Shown: positions 1-7,934, counted from the stretch's first letter. The stretch is 11,490 nucleotides of DNA from Candidatus Woesearchaeota archaeon (GCA_026394995.1 JAPLZO010000024.1:1-11490); one strand, 5' to 3'. Translations and numbers: made by a program. The notes: a model not told the origin generated them from the letters alone.

Positions 1-34
1 TAGAGATTATAGTAAATATATAGCCTTTGTTCAT
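1..34 (-). CDS. Start of an unidentified leftward gene (partial, runs off the left edge)
   Basis: An ATG at 34..32 opens 11 codons (MNKGYIFTIIS) that reach the window edge without a stop. A TATA-like element with an A-rich upstream stretch lies about 28 bases before this ATG, as expected for a leaderless or nearly leaderless archaeal mRNA. A short basic start followed by a hydrophobic run would suit a membrane or secreted (pilin-like) protein, but 11 residues cannot define a family. Its reading frame is separate from the radical SAM gene that ends at 89, so it is probably its own transcription unit. Chance open frames of this length are common; the promoter is the main support. Confidence 0.42.
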   Translation of the reverse strand, partial: MNKGYIFTIIS

Positions 35-58
35 GATTAACAAAAAATATATATGCTA

Positions 59-75
59 TTTTTATACTTTTTGGT
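59..75 (-). promoter_or_regulatory. Archaeal BRE/TATA-like promoter for the left-edge gene
   Basis: Read on the minus strand, the sequence is ACCAAAAAGTATAAAAAT, an A-rich BRE-like stretch joined to a TATA box (TATAAAAA at 66..59). Its centre is about 28 bases before the ATG at 34, predicting a leader of 0-2 bases. It lies in the short gap downstream of the radical SAM stop codon. Confidence 0.5.
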
Positions 76-88
76 AATTTTAATTATA

Positions 89-1621
89 TTAAACTCTATA
101 TCTTACTTTATCATACCAAACTTTAAAATTAGTAGGCATACTTCTATAAATGGGTTTAGCAATTTTTTCTCTTAAAAAATCAGCACTTTGAACAATATAA
201 CCAGTTCCATAAGTAAACATTAAATTTTTACTATTAAATTTAATGTTCCCCTCTCTTATTAAATATTTTAAGATAGATACTGGCAGAATACCATATCTCT
301 TTTCAGTTACAACCCCCCTCATTAGATTTAAAATTAAATTTAAATAAGCATTTCTCTTTTTTAATTTTATATGCTTAAATCTATCCCAATAATTTAAATC
401 AAAAGCACTATCCTTTTGACTTTTAATAACGCCATCTTTCACAGCTTTCTCATATAACTCAGTTCCTGTAAAAAATACTAAATTATTAACTGATAAAAAA
501 TATGGTTTAGGCAATTTAATCAACAAATTAATCAAACTCAAAACATCTTTTTCACTTTCATAAGGATTACTAGTTATAACATCATACATAACAGCAATTT
601 TATTTTTATATTTATTAACAATTTTTGCAGCTCTAATTACTTGTTCATCTTTAATATATCTTTTATAAATTCCATAATTAACAGCCTCACAACCTTGTAT
701 TCCAATTATAATATCGGTTAAACCAGCATCTATAAAAAATTTCAATTTTTCTTCATTCATTGTTGGAGGATCAGCTAAACATTTAAATCTTATTCCAATA
801 TACTTTTTATATTTGGAACAAAAATCTTTAACTTCATCTAATGACATTATAAATAAAGTTTCAGCTCTAAAATCAATTGTGCCTAAAGTTTTAAATTTAT
901 TTTTTAATTGTAACAATTCTTTAATAACATAATTAACATCTAATTTTCTTATTATAGGACCTTTATCTAAATACAAATTTTTTAAGTATCTATTGCTACA
1001 ATAAGTACAAGAATTAGGACAACCTCTAATAGTTTGATAAAATACTTGTCCATTCAAATGTTTTTCTTTAAATGGTACTATTTTTCCTTTTTCTAAAATA
1101 TAATGATTTTCTATATCATAGTCTGCAAATGGTAATTTATTTAGATCATGTATTAAAGGTCTTATTTCATTTTTTATAATTTTTCCATTTGTTTTAATCC
1201 ATAAATTTTTAATATCCTCAATATTTTGTTTGTCTCTAATAGCATCAGCTAATTCTACAATAGCTTCTTCACCCTCACCAATACAAACAATATTACTTTC
1301 TTTAATACATAAATCTAGTGATATTGTAGCATGAATTCCTCCATAAACTATTGGAATATCTAATTTTTTTAAATGATTTATAACCTGAGCAGCCCTTATT
1401 GAAGTAGAAGCATATGAAGCTATTCCTATTAACATAGTATCTTTACAAATATGTTCAAGTTGTTTTAAAACTTTATTAGAATATTTTTTACTATAATCTT
1501 CTTCTTCAGGTAAAAAAACAATTTTAGTAATATAACCAGCACTCTTTAAACAACTACTTACAATCCTTAAACCCTGATCGCTTGGGTAAGTACTAGTTGA
1601 AATTAAAACTATTTTATCCAT
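89..1621 (-). CDS. B12-binding domain radical SAM protein
   Basis: The protein has about 510 residues. The N-terminal part (about 1-130) resembles a cobalamin-binding Rossmann domain: a hydrophobic first strand (DKIVLISTS), a GGIHAT motif near 94-99 and GEGEEA near 115-120, both typical of BchE-like class B radical SAM enzymes. The 4Fe-4S cluster motif CPNSCTYC (Cx3Cx2C) lies at about 201-208. A longer frame opens at 1651, but the ATG at 1621 is preferred because it places the first beta strand at the N-terminus and leaves only an 8-base overlap with the stop of the upstream GT4 gene, suggesting translational coupling. I see no clear Shine-Dalgarno. It is the last gene of the leftward operon. 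The substrate is unknown; a C-methylation or rearrangement of a sugar or lipid is possible from context. Confidence 0.88.
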   Translation of the reverse strand: MDKIVLISTSTYPSDQGLRIVSSCLKSAGYITKIVFLPEEEDYSKKYSNKVLKQLEHICKDTMLIGIASYASTSIRAAQVINHLKKLDIPIVYGGIHATISLDLCIKESNIVCIGEGEEAIVELADAIRDKQNIEDIKNLWIKTNGKIIKNEIRPLIHDLNKLPFADYDIENHYILEKGKIVPFKEKHLNGQVFYQTIRGCPNSCTYCSNRYLKNLYLDKGPIIRKLDVNYVIKELLQLKNKFKTLGTIDFRAETLFIMSLDEVKDFCSKYKKYIGIRFKCLADPPTMNEEKLKFFIDAGLTDIIIGIQGCEAVNYGIYKRYIKDEQVIRAAKIVNKYKNKIAVMYDVITSNPYESEKDVLSLINLLIKLPKPYFLSVNNLVFFTGTELYEKAVKDGVIKSQKDSAFDLNYWDRFKHIKLKKRNAYLNLILNLMRGVVTEKRYGILPVSILKYLIREGNIKFNSKNLMFTYGTGYIVQSADFLREKIAKPIYRSMPTNFKVWYDKVRYRV

Positions 1622-2759
1622 TTTTAAGTTTAATAGCTTCATTATAAACATTCATATACTTTTTGTATATTAAATCCCAACTATAATTTTTAGCTTTTTT
1701 CTTATTGTTTTCACCTATTTTTTCTCTTAATTTTTCATTATCGATTAACATCAAAATCTTTTCTTTTAAACCTTCAATATCACCATATTTAACAAAAAAA
1801 CCATTTTCAGGTTCTTTCATAGCATAAGGAACACCATTAACAGGGCTAGCAACTATTGGTAAACCACAAGCCATTGCCTCAAATAAAGTTAAAGGTAAAC
1901 CTTCTCTATAACTGGGTAAAGCATAAATATCACTTGCTTGATACATCTCAGCAATTTTATCCTTACCTCTTATAGGACCCAAATACATCATATTTTTTTG
2001 GTCTTTTATTATTTCTTTAACTTCCTCAGCTTTACCTTCATCAGGTCCAATAAAAACAAAATATATATCATCTCTTTTACTTACAATATCTTTACCAGCT
2101 AGAGCTAATTTTTCAGGACCTTTTGTTGGATTCAATCTACCAAAAAACAAAACAATTTTTCCTTTAATATCATTATTTTTTTTAAAATTATTTGGCACTA
2201 TTTTTTTAAATAGAATATCATCCATCCCATTCTCTATAACAACGATTTTATTTTTATCAACCCATTTTTCTAAAGTATTTAATTCCCAAGGTGTTATTGC
2301 TATTATTTTATCCATTAAACTAAAAGCCCATCTATTGAAAATTTTATCATTTAACCACAAAAATGGTTTTAATATCCAAGGTCTAAAAGCATCTGTCCAT
2401 GGGCAATGAGTTGTATGAACATATGCAGCTTTTCTCTTGCTTAAACCAGCAAATAAAATATAAGCATGTCCAGAGACATGACTATGGATTACATCAAAAT
2501 CATATTTTCTTAATTTCCATAATAAAGAAGGCCATATATGTGTACTTAATGATAGTCTAAACCAATATCTTAATCTATGAACATGTATACCATCAATAAT
2601 TTCCTCTTTAACTTTTATTCTACTATTTTTATCAGAATCACAACAAAAAACATGAACCTCATGACCATCTCTAACTTGCCTTTTAGCTAACTCATACATT
2701 ACTTGTTCTACTCCACCAAAAGTAGGTAAATAAAACATATTAATATGTGCTATTTTCAT
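1614..2759 (-). CDS. GT4-family glycosyltransferase (GT-B fold)
   Basis: This 381-residue retaining glycosyltransferase should move a sugar from a nucleotide donor onto a growing glycan on the cytoplasmic side of the membrane. The N-terminal acceptor domain carries the glycine loop GGVEQ (15-19). The C-terminal donor domain begins around 200 with FFGRLNPTKG, giving the phosphate-contacting R208 and K213. The EX7E signature is E286 to E294 in YREGLPLTLFEAMACG. There is no obvious membrane helix, and the length is normal for the family. The ATG at 2759 starts a typical first strand (MKIAHINMF). It follows the GT2 gene after 44 bases and may have its own promoter. Donor and acceptor cannot be read from the sequence. 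Confidence 0.93.
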   Translation of the reverse strand: MKIAHINMFYLPTFGGVEQVMYELAKRQVRDGHEVHVFCCDSDKNSRIKVKEEIIDGIHVHRLRYWFRLSLSTHIWPSLLWKLRKYDFDVIHSHVSGHAYILFAGLSKRKAAYVHTTHCPWTDAFRPWILKPFLWLNDKIFNRWAFSLMDKIIAITPWELNTLEKWVDKNKIVVIENGMDDILFKKIVPNNFKKNNDIKGKIVLFFGRLNPTKGPEKLALAGKDIVSKRDDIYFVFIGPDEGKAEEVKEIIKDQKNMMYLGPIRGKDKIAEMYQASDIYALPSYREGLPLTLFEAMACGLPIVASPVNGVPYAMKEPENGFFVKYGDIEGLKEKILMLIDNEKLREKIGENNKKKAKNYSWDLIYKKYMNVYNEAIKLKNG

Positions 2760-2781
2760 ACGATAATCAGCATAATTTAGC

Positions 2782-2789
2782 TTTAAAAA
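2782..2789 (-). promoter_or_regulatory. TATA-like element, possible internal promoter for the GT4 gene
   Basis: TTTTTAAA on the minus strand is centred 26.5 bases before the ATG at 2759, the same spacing seen at the stronger promoters of this window. It lies in the 44-base gap between the GT2 and GT4 genes, and no Shine-Dalgarno precedes the ATG. This would let GT4 and the radical SAM gene be transcribed as a leaderless sub-operon. In DNA this AT-rich a chance match is quite possible. Confidence 0.4.
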
Positions 2790-2803
2790 GCTTATGTATA
2801 TTA

Positions 2804-3733
2804 CTAAATATCTTTTAAACCATCGATAAAACTTCGTTTATTATATTTAGTCTCATTATACAAAATGCCTATCCAAACACCCTTTACTTGTGCTTTGATT
2901 AAATCAAATCTATTAATTAAAGCAAATCTTATTACCTTTATTGGAATACTTAAAAATGCACCAAAAATGAATATATAATAAATTAATTTATTAGCATGAA
3001 GCTTCATAAATGTAATTTTATCTCTTAACATATGATAAAGAGAAAAACTACTCAACTCTTTTTCTATACCACCTTTTTTAGCCCTAGCTGTTGGGACATG
3101 TAAAACCCTAAAACCCATTTTTTTAGCATTTAAACACCAATCAACTTCATTATAATATAGAATATATTTTTCATTAAAACCACCAATCTTTTTTAGAACA
3201 TCCATCTTCATCATCATTGCTCCACCAATTAAACTATCTACTTCAATAATTTTATCATACTGTCCTCTATCAATTTCATTTCTACCAACAACTTTACTTG
3301 TATATATTAACTTATTTATTTTAATACCCAAAGCTCTTATTTTATTAGAATTGGGATAATATAATTTACATCCAACACCAGCAACATCATTATATTGTGT
3401 AATAACTTTAATTAATTCACTTAAAACATTTTTTTCATATATAGTATCTTGATCTGTTCTAAATACATATTTGCCTTTAGCTATTTTTATTCCATTATTG
3501 CAAGTTCCAATAACACTCTCTCTTTTCTTATTTTTAGTTATGATAATATTATGTTTATTACCAAATTTTTTCTTTAAAAAATCATAAGAATTATCATCAG
3601 ACATATCATCTATAGCGATGATTTCAAAATTTTTATAATCTTGATTAAGAAGAGATTTTATACAATTTTCTACACCAGCTTTAACACCATTATAAACAGG
3701 TACAATCACCGAAACTAATGGTTTATTTATCAT
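2804..3733 (-). CDS. GT2-family glycosyltransferase with C-terminal hydrophobic segment
   Basis: The 309-residue protein has a GT-A fold of the rhamnosyltransferase-like GT2 group. It starts with the usual strand VSVIVPVYNG (7-16), followed by IDDMSDDNS (41-49) for nucleotide binding and the metal-binding DQD (94-96). GGAMMM (170-175) and NEVDW (195-199) form the acceptor side, with D198 in the position of the catalytic base. A hydrophobic stretch at about 248-272 probably anchors it to the membrane. It begins only 5 bases after the Sat stop codon, so the two are cotranscribed, and no Shine-Dalgarno is visible. It ends with TAG, unlike most of its neighbours. The sugar specificity is unknown. 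Confidence 0.92.
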   Translation of the reverse strand: MINKPLVSVIVPVYNGVKAGVENCIKSLLNQDYKNFEIIAIDDMSDDNSYDFLKKKFGNKHNIIITKNKKRESVIGTCNNGIKIAKGKYVFRTDQDTIYEKNVLSELIKVITQYNDVAGVGCKLYYPNSNKIRALGIKINKLIYTSKVVGRNEIDRGQYDKIIEVDSLIGGAMMMKMDVLKKIGGFNEKYILYYNEVDWCLNAKKMGFRVLHVPTARAKKGGIEKELSSFSLYHMLRDKITFMKLHANKLIYYIFIFGAFLSIPIKVIRFALINRFDLIKAQVKGVWIGILYNETKYNKRSFIDGLKDI

Positions 3734-3738
3734 AAATC

Positions 3739-4848
3739 TTAATCAATTAAATCATCTTTTGTAAGTATCTTAGCTACTTCAGGCCTCATTAATTCTTTAG
3801 ATATTTTTTTACCATTACTAACACAATCTCTTATGTCTGTTCCACTTATATCAATTTTATCATCATGAGGACATATTTTTTCAGTTACAATGTTTTTACA
3901 TTTTTTACAATAATAAGGCCCACATAATAATAAAGGTTTAATATCTAAATCTTCAAATTCATCAAAAATTTTATGTGCATCATATTTTCCATAATAATTC
4001 CCAACACCAGCATGATCTCTTCCAACAATAAAATGAGTACATCCATAATTTTTTCTTATTATAGCATGAAAAATAGCTTCTCTTGGTCCAGCATATCTCA
4101 TAGCAGTTGTTAATGCAGCTAAAACAACTCTATTTTTTGGATAATAATTCTTTATTAAAACTTCATATGATCTTAATATTGCCTCTGGACTAAAATCTCC
4201 TTTCTTTTTCCATCCTATCAAAGGATGTATTAATAACCCATCAACAATTTCTAAAGCAATTTTTTGTAGATACTCATGTGCCCTATGTGGAACATTTCTA
4301 GTTTGAAAACCAGCTATTGTTTTCCAATTATTTTCTCTAAAAATTTCTCTAGTTTGTTCAGGTGTTAAATCATAACTACCAAATCTAAGAGTAGGTTTTT
4401 CTAAAACATCAATCTTTCCACCTAATAAATAATTGGGCATATCAAAAGCTTTTTTTACACCAGGATGATTAATATCTTCTGTAGCATAAACTTTTCTTGC
4501 CAATTCTTTTTTATCATACTCATATTTATCTTCCAAATATAATACTGCTAGCTCTTTATTATTATTAATTAATAAATATTCTTGCCCTTCTTTAACATCA
4601 TCATTACTTGGTAATATTATAGGAATTGTCCATGGTAAATTATTACTCAACCTTTTATTATTCACAACATTGATATAATCATCATGACACATAAAGCCTT
4701 CTAATGGGCTAAAAACACCAGTTGCAATCTTTTCAATTTCTAAAACAGAATCATCATCAACATTTATTTTAGGTAGTCCTTCAGTATCTATTTTTTTATC
4801 TACAACTCTATTTACTAATTGTCCACCATGAGGCTTTATTTGCTGCAT
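3739..4848 (-). CDS. sat: Sulfate adenylyltransferase (ATP sulfurylase)
   Basis: This enzyme makes adenosine 5'-phosphosulfate (APS) and pyrophosphate from ATP and sulfate in the cytoplasm. At 369 residues it matches the single-domain archaeal and bacterial Sat, with no fused APS kinase. It opens with the expected PHGGQLVNR (6-14). It has the ATP-binding QTRN (182-185) with the HRAH pair (188-191), MRYAGPREA (250-258) and GRDHAG (276-281). C314, C317, C326 and probably H328 form the zinc site found in this subtype, followed by SGTDIRD. It is the first gene of a leftward operon and has its own TATA box. The odd part is the setting: the partners are glycosyltransferases, with no APS kinase or reductase nearby. 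Confidence 0.95.
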   Translation of the reverse strand: MQQIKPHGGQLVNRVVDKKIDTEGLPKINVDDDSVLEIEKIATGVFSPLEGFMCHDDYINVVNNKRLSNNLPWTIPIILPSNDDVKEGQEYLLINNNKELAVLYLEDKYEYDKKELARKVYATEDINHPGVKKAFDMPNYLLGGKIDVLEKPTLRFGSYDLTPEQTREIFRENNWKTIAGFQTRNVPHRAHEYLQKIALEIVDGLLIHPLIGWKKKGDFSPEAILRSYEVLIKNYYPKNRVVLAALTTAMRYAGPREAIFHAIIRKNYGCTHFIVGRDHAGVGNYYGKYDAHKIFDEFEDLDIKPLLLCGPYYCKKCKNIVTEKICPHDDKIDISGTDIRDCVSNGKKISKELMRPEVAKILTKDDLID

Positions 4849-4870
4849 TTTTAAAAATGGTCAATATCCT

Positions 4871-4878
4871 TTTATAAA
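4871..4878 (-). promoter_or_regulatory. TATA box for the sat operon (leaderless)
   Basis: TTTATAAA is centred 26.5 bases before the ATG at 4848, so transcription is predicted to start at or within a base of the start codon. No Shine-Dalgarno precedes the ATG. An identical octamer drives the divergent gene 35 bases away. Confidence 0.7.
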
Positions 4879-4898
4879 TATTATGTATTTTAGTGAAT

Positions 4899-4913
4899 CA
4901 AAATATTTATAAA
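4899..4913 (+). promoter_or_regulatory. BRE/TATA promoter for the CDP-alcohol transferase gene (leaderless)
   Basis: CAAAATATTTATAAA contains an A-rich BRE-like part and the TATA box TTTATAAA at 4906-4913. The box is centred 27.5 bases before the ATG at 4937, predicting an mRNA that starts at the start codon. No Shine-Dalgarno is present. Confidence 0.7.
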
Positions 4914-4936
4914 CCTATATAATTTTTTTAAAATCA

Positions 4937-5596
4937 ATGGTATCAATAAGTGAATTAAGAAAAACTCAACATCCAAAGTCACAACAAGATTTTTATGTAA
5001 AACATATTTATAGAAAATTTTCTATAATTTTCACCTGGTTTTTTGTTAATCTAGGCATATCAGCTAATATTGTAACTGTTATATCTTTTTTATTTGATGT
5101 ATTGGCTGTATATTTGGTATTTAAAAATAGTTTAATTTTAGCTGCAATAGCAATTCAATTTGGAATTATATTAGATGTAGTTGATGGCGAAGTAGCACGT
5201 TACAACAATTCAATTAAAAAATTAAAAGAACCTAAAAAATTTGGAGCATATCTAGATGAAGTTTTAGGTGTAATTGGATTCGCAACAGCAATATTTGCAT
5301 TTTGTTATATTAAACAGGAATATTGGTTAGGATTTGCAGCTATTATTGCATTAGTTATGATGAATCTTACATCAGCAATAAGCTCATCTTTATTTACAAC
5401 AGGAAAATCTAATATAAATGAATTTAAAAAATCTCTATTTGGAAATTTATCAGATGCTATAGCATTTGGAATGACTCCTCAAAGAGCATTTATAACTTTA
5501 GCATTTTTATTAGATAACATTTATTTTATTTGGTTCTTTACAATAGTTGGTAATTTTTATTGGATAATAAGATTCAAATTTTATAAAAATTTATAA
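4937..5596 (+). CDS. CDP-alcohol phosphatidyltransferase-like integral membrane protein
   Basis: The 219-residue, multi-helix membrane protein belongs to the family that joins a CDP-activated lipid or polyol to an alcohol. The signature Dx2DGx2AR is present as DVVDGEVAR (80-88). After it the family expects eight residues, then Gx3Dx3D. Here 14 residues, many of them lysines, separate R88 from G103. G103 and D107 fit, but the last aspartate, usually assigned as the catalytic base, is glycine (G111 in YLDEVLG). The N-terminal amphipathic part and ISANIVTVIS (41-50) match the family's usual entry into helix 1. Either this is an unusual subfamily or its chemistry has changed. It is transcribed alone from its own promoter and ends tail to tail with the PHP gene. 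The substrate is unknown. Confidence 0.82.
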   Translation: MVSISELRKTQHPKSQQDFYVKHIYRKFSIIFTWFFVNLGISANIVTVISFLFDVLAVYLVFKNSLILAAIAIQFGIILDVVDGEVARYNNSIKKLKEPKKFGAYLDEVLGVIGFATAIFAFCYIKQEYWLGFAAIIALVMMNLTSAISSSLFTTGKSNINEFKKSLFGNLSDAIAFGMTPQRAFITLAFLLDNIYFIWFFTIVGNFYWIIRFKFYKNL

Positions 5597-6436
5597 TTTT
5601 TCAAAAAAACTATCTATCTTATCCCTTACACCAACTCTATACTCTTTACCAACTCCAAATATATTTAATAACTTTGAACCAATATTATAAACTAAAACAA
5701 ATTTAATTATTGATGATATATCAAGTATTAATGCTATTGATTTAAATAAAATATTATCATTCAATCTAATATTTTTATAAAAAACATCACCATCACTTTT
5801 TATTATGATATTATCATTCTTAAGATAAAATCTACCTTTTTTTATAGAATTAATTATACTCTGATTATCTAAATTATTGCAATTAACATAAATCTCTATA
5901 ACTTTTTTTATAAATACCCTATGTAAATCTAAACCACCTAAGAATTTAATATCTTTCTTTTGTTTTTTTATGAAATTTATTAATGATAATGCTCTATAGG
6001 GTAATAATCTTTTAGAATTATGATGAACATTCCATATTTCTATACAGTCTAACTTATCTAATACTGGGAACTTTTTTAATGATTTAAATATTAAATTATT
6101 TTTATAAGCATGAGCTAATATAATAATATAATCTCTATTTTTATTATTAATAATATAGTCAACCTTATTTATATCAATAGGTTTATTTCCAATATAAATA
6201 ATATGCTTCTTTAAATAATAGAATTCAACACTAGGAATTAAAATTTGATTTTTTCTAGATTTATTTTTACATTCCTCTATAAATTTTTTATACTTTTCTT
6301 TACTTAAATGTTCTAGATGATCCGTTATAATTATGAAATTATAATCTTTATATTTTTCTCTAATATCATCTATAGAAAATTTTGCATCATTAGAATAATT
6401 TGAATGTACATGAAATATACCTTTAAAAATTACCAT
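5591..6436 (-). CDS. PHP-domain metal-dependent phosphoesterase-like protein
   Basis: This 281-residue protein has the ordered metal ligands of the PHP (polymerase and histidinol phosphatase) superfamily. They are H9 and H11 in FHVHSNYS, D39-H40 in IIITDHLEH, E71 in PSVEF, H109 in ILAHAY, H138 in WNVHHN, and D170 and H172 in GGLDLHR. The set looks complete, so phosphoester hydrolysis is plausible. The remainder (about 205-281) has a hydrophobic stretch near 230-250 that may associate with the membrane. The ATG at 6436 overlaps the flippase stop by 14 bases, indicating coupled translation. PHP proteins in bacterial capsule loci include CpsB-type tyrosine phosphatases, but this sequence reads more like the TrpH-type group. 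The substrate is unknown; a glycan intermediate or polyprenyl phosphate is only a guess from context. Confidence 0.85.
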   Translation of the reverse strand: MVIFKGIFHVHSNYSNDAKFSIDDIREKYKDYNFIIITDHLEHLSKEKYKKFIEECKNKSRKNQILIPSVEFYYLKKHIIYIGNKPIDINKVDYIINNKNRDYIIILAHAYKNNLIFKSLKKFPVLDKLDCIEIWNVHHNSKRLLPYRALSLINFIKKQKKDIKFLGGLDLHRVFIKKVIEIYVNCNNLDNQSIINSIKKGRFYLKNDNIIIKSDGDVFYKNIRLNDNILFKSIALILDISSIIKFVLVYNIGSKLLNIFGVGKEYRVGVRDKIDSFFEKL

Positions 6437-7928
6437 TTTTATATTTAATTTTTTGTAAAAAAGATTTTATAATTAATTTATCTTGATTATCTAAGCATTT
6501 AAAAATATATAATAAAACTAAGTATATAACTAAAAATAGTAATAAAAGGAAAACAAGTTTGTATATTGATAATTTGATAATAGTACTTAATTTATAAACA
6601 ATAATTATCGAAATTAAACCGAGTATAAATGATTTTAAGTAAACCCATTTTATCGGTTGTAAATTACTAATCTTATAAGCATAATAAAAGAACAATATCC
6701 CCATAATAGTAAAAGATATAGATGTTGAGAGAGCAGCACCAATTAAATTATATTTTGGTACTAAAATAAAACCCAACATCACATTAATTATTGCTGCAAC
6801 TAACGTTATATAAAATATAATTTTAGTTTTTTTTGCTATACTTAAAATATCAGTTGCCGTTTTAGATAATGAACACAAAATATATCCAGCAGCCAATATT
6901 GATAAGGTTAATGCACCTTTACTATATTCATTACCAAACATTATTCCTAAAATATTTTTAGAAAAAAAGAAAAATACTAAATATATAGGAATTATAACCA
7001 AAAAAATCCATTTTGTTGTTGTATCATAAATAGCTTTTAAATCTTTATTTTCACTTTTGCTATATCTCTCAGTCATAATTGGAAAAGATAATGTGGTTAA
7101 AGCCATTGGTGCAAGATACATTAAATCTGCTGTTGATAAAGAAACATTATAAATACCAACATATGATGCATCTTTAAAATAACCTAATATAAAAGTGTTT
7201 ACCCATCTAATAATCATAAAGAAAAAGCCAGTTAAAACAAGTGGTAAAGAATATTTTACCATCTCGTTTCTATAATAATACGTTTTTATTTTACTAAATA
7301 TGGAAAAAACTTTTTTTTCCATCAAATAAAATGATATCACAAAAGTAGAAACAGCAGCCACAGTATAAGCTATAGAAGCACCATAAATATTTAATCCAAA
7401 ATAAAACAATATTAAGGTTATTGATATATTGACTATTTTTTCAATAACCTCTCTTGCTCCAACAGCATAACCAATTTTATGATATGCTCTTAATACATGT
7501 ATGAATATATTACCTAAAACAAAAAAAGGTACACCAATTATCATTATTCTTAAGATTAAAACTAAATTATTATCATGAAATAAACTTGCAATTTGATTTG
7601 CAAATATAAAAATGATAGAAGACAATAACAGGCTTAAAGGCAAAGCAATTTGTAAAGCAGATACAATTGCACCTTTAATTTTATTTTTATCATTTTTAGC
7701 TTTATAAAAAGATACATATCTTAAAACTCCAGTATTCAAACCAAGTAATGCTATTATACCGACAATTGCGTATACTCCAAAACCAATATTAAGTAAACCA
7801 AATTTATAACTACCTAATCTTGCTAAAATTAAAACATAGAAATAACCAAGAATTTTAGAGAATAGACATCCAATAAAAACAATTCCTGCTCCTCCTGCAA
7901 TTTTTACTAAAGAATCATGATCATTCAT
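6423..7928 (-). CDS. Wzx-like polysaccharide flippase (MOP superfamily)
   Basis: This roughly 501-residue, very hydrophobic protein has about 14 predicted membrane helices and the layout of Wzx/RfbX oligosaccharide-lipid flippases. An N-terminal block (GIVFIGCLFSKILGYFYVL) is followed by LARLGSYKFGLLNIGFGVY, the characteristic segment joining helices 1 and 2. A conserved central region lies near KYSLPLVLTG (about 226-235). It would move a lipid-linked glycan from the inner to the outer face of the membrane. An upstream GTG at 7937 could also open the frame, but it is the end of a good Shine-Dalgarno (AAGGTG), so the ATG at 7928, six bases beyond it, is the better start. It is the third gene of a leftward operon after the two small carriers. 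Confidence 0.92.
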   Translation of the reverse strand: MNDHDSLVKIAGGAGIVFIGCLFSKILGYFYVLILARLGSYKFGLLNIGFGVYAIVGIIALLGLNTGVLRYVSFYKAKNDKNKIKGAIVSALQIALPLSLLLSSIIFIFANQIASLFHDNNLVLILRIMIIGVPFFVLGNIFIHVLRAYHKIGYAVGAREVIEKIVNISITLILFYFGLNIYGASIAYTVAAVSTFVISFYLMEKKVFSIFSKIKTYYYRNEMVKYSLPLVLTGFFFMIIRWVNTFILGYFKDASYVGIYNVSLSTADLMYLAPMALTTLSFPIMTERYSKSENKDLKAIYDTTTKWIFLVIIPIYLVFFFFSKNILGIMFGNEYSKGALTLSILAAGYILCSLSKTATDILSIAKKTKIIFYITLVAAIINVMLGFILVPKYNLIGAALSTSISFTIMGILFFYYAYKISNLQPIKWVYLKSFILGLISIIIVYKLSTIIKLSIYKLVFLLLLFLVIYLVLLYIFKCLDNQDKLIIKSFLQKIKYKNGNF

Positions 7929-7934
7929 TTTATT

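Noticed and set aside
42..47. T6 run on the minus strand as a terminator of the 89-4848 operon
   Set aside because: Archaeal terminators are T runs, but such runs are everywhere in this AT-rich DNA, and this one falls between a likely promoter and its start codon.
2779..2792. Short hairpin AGCTT-TAAA-AAGCT as a terminator
   Set aside because: A five-base AT-rich stem with no following T run on either strand is weak; the same bases are better explained as a TATA-like element.
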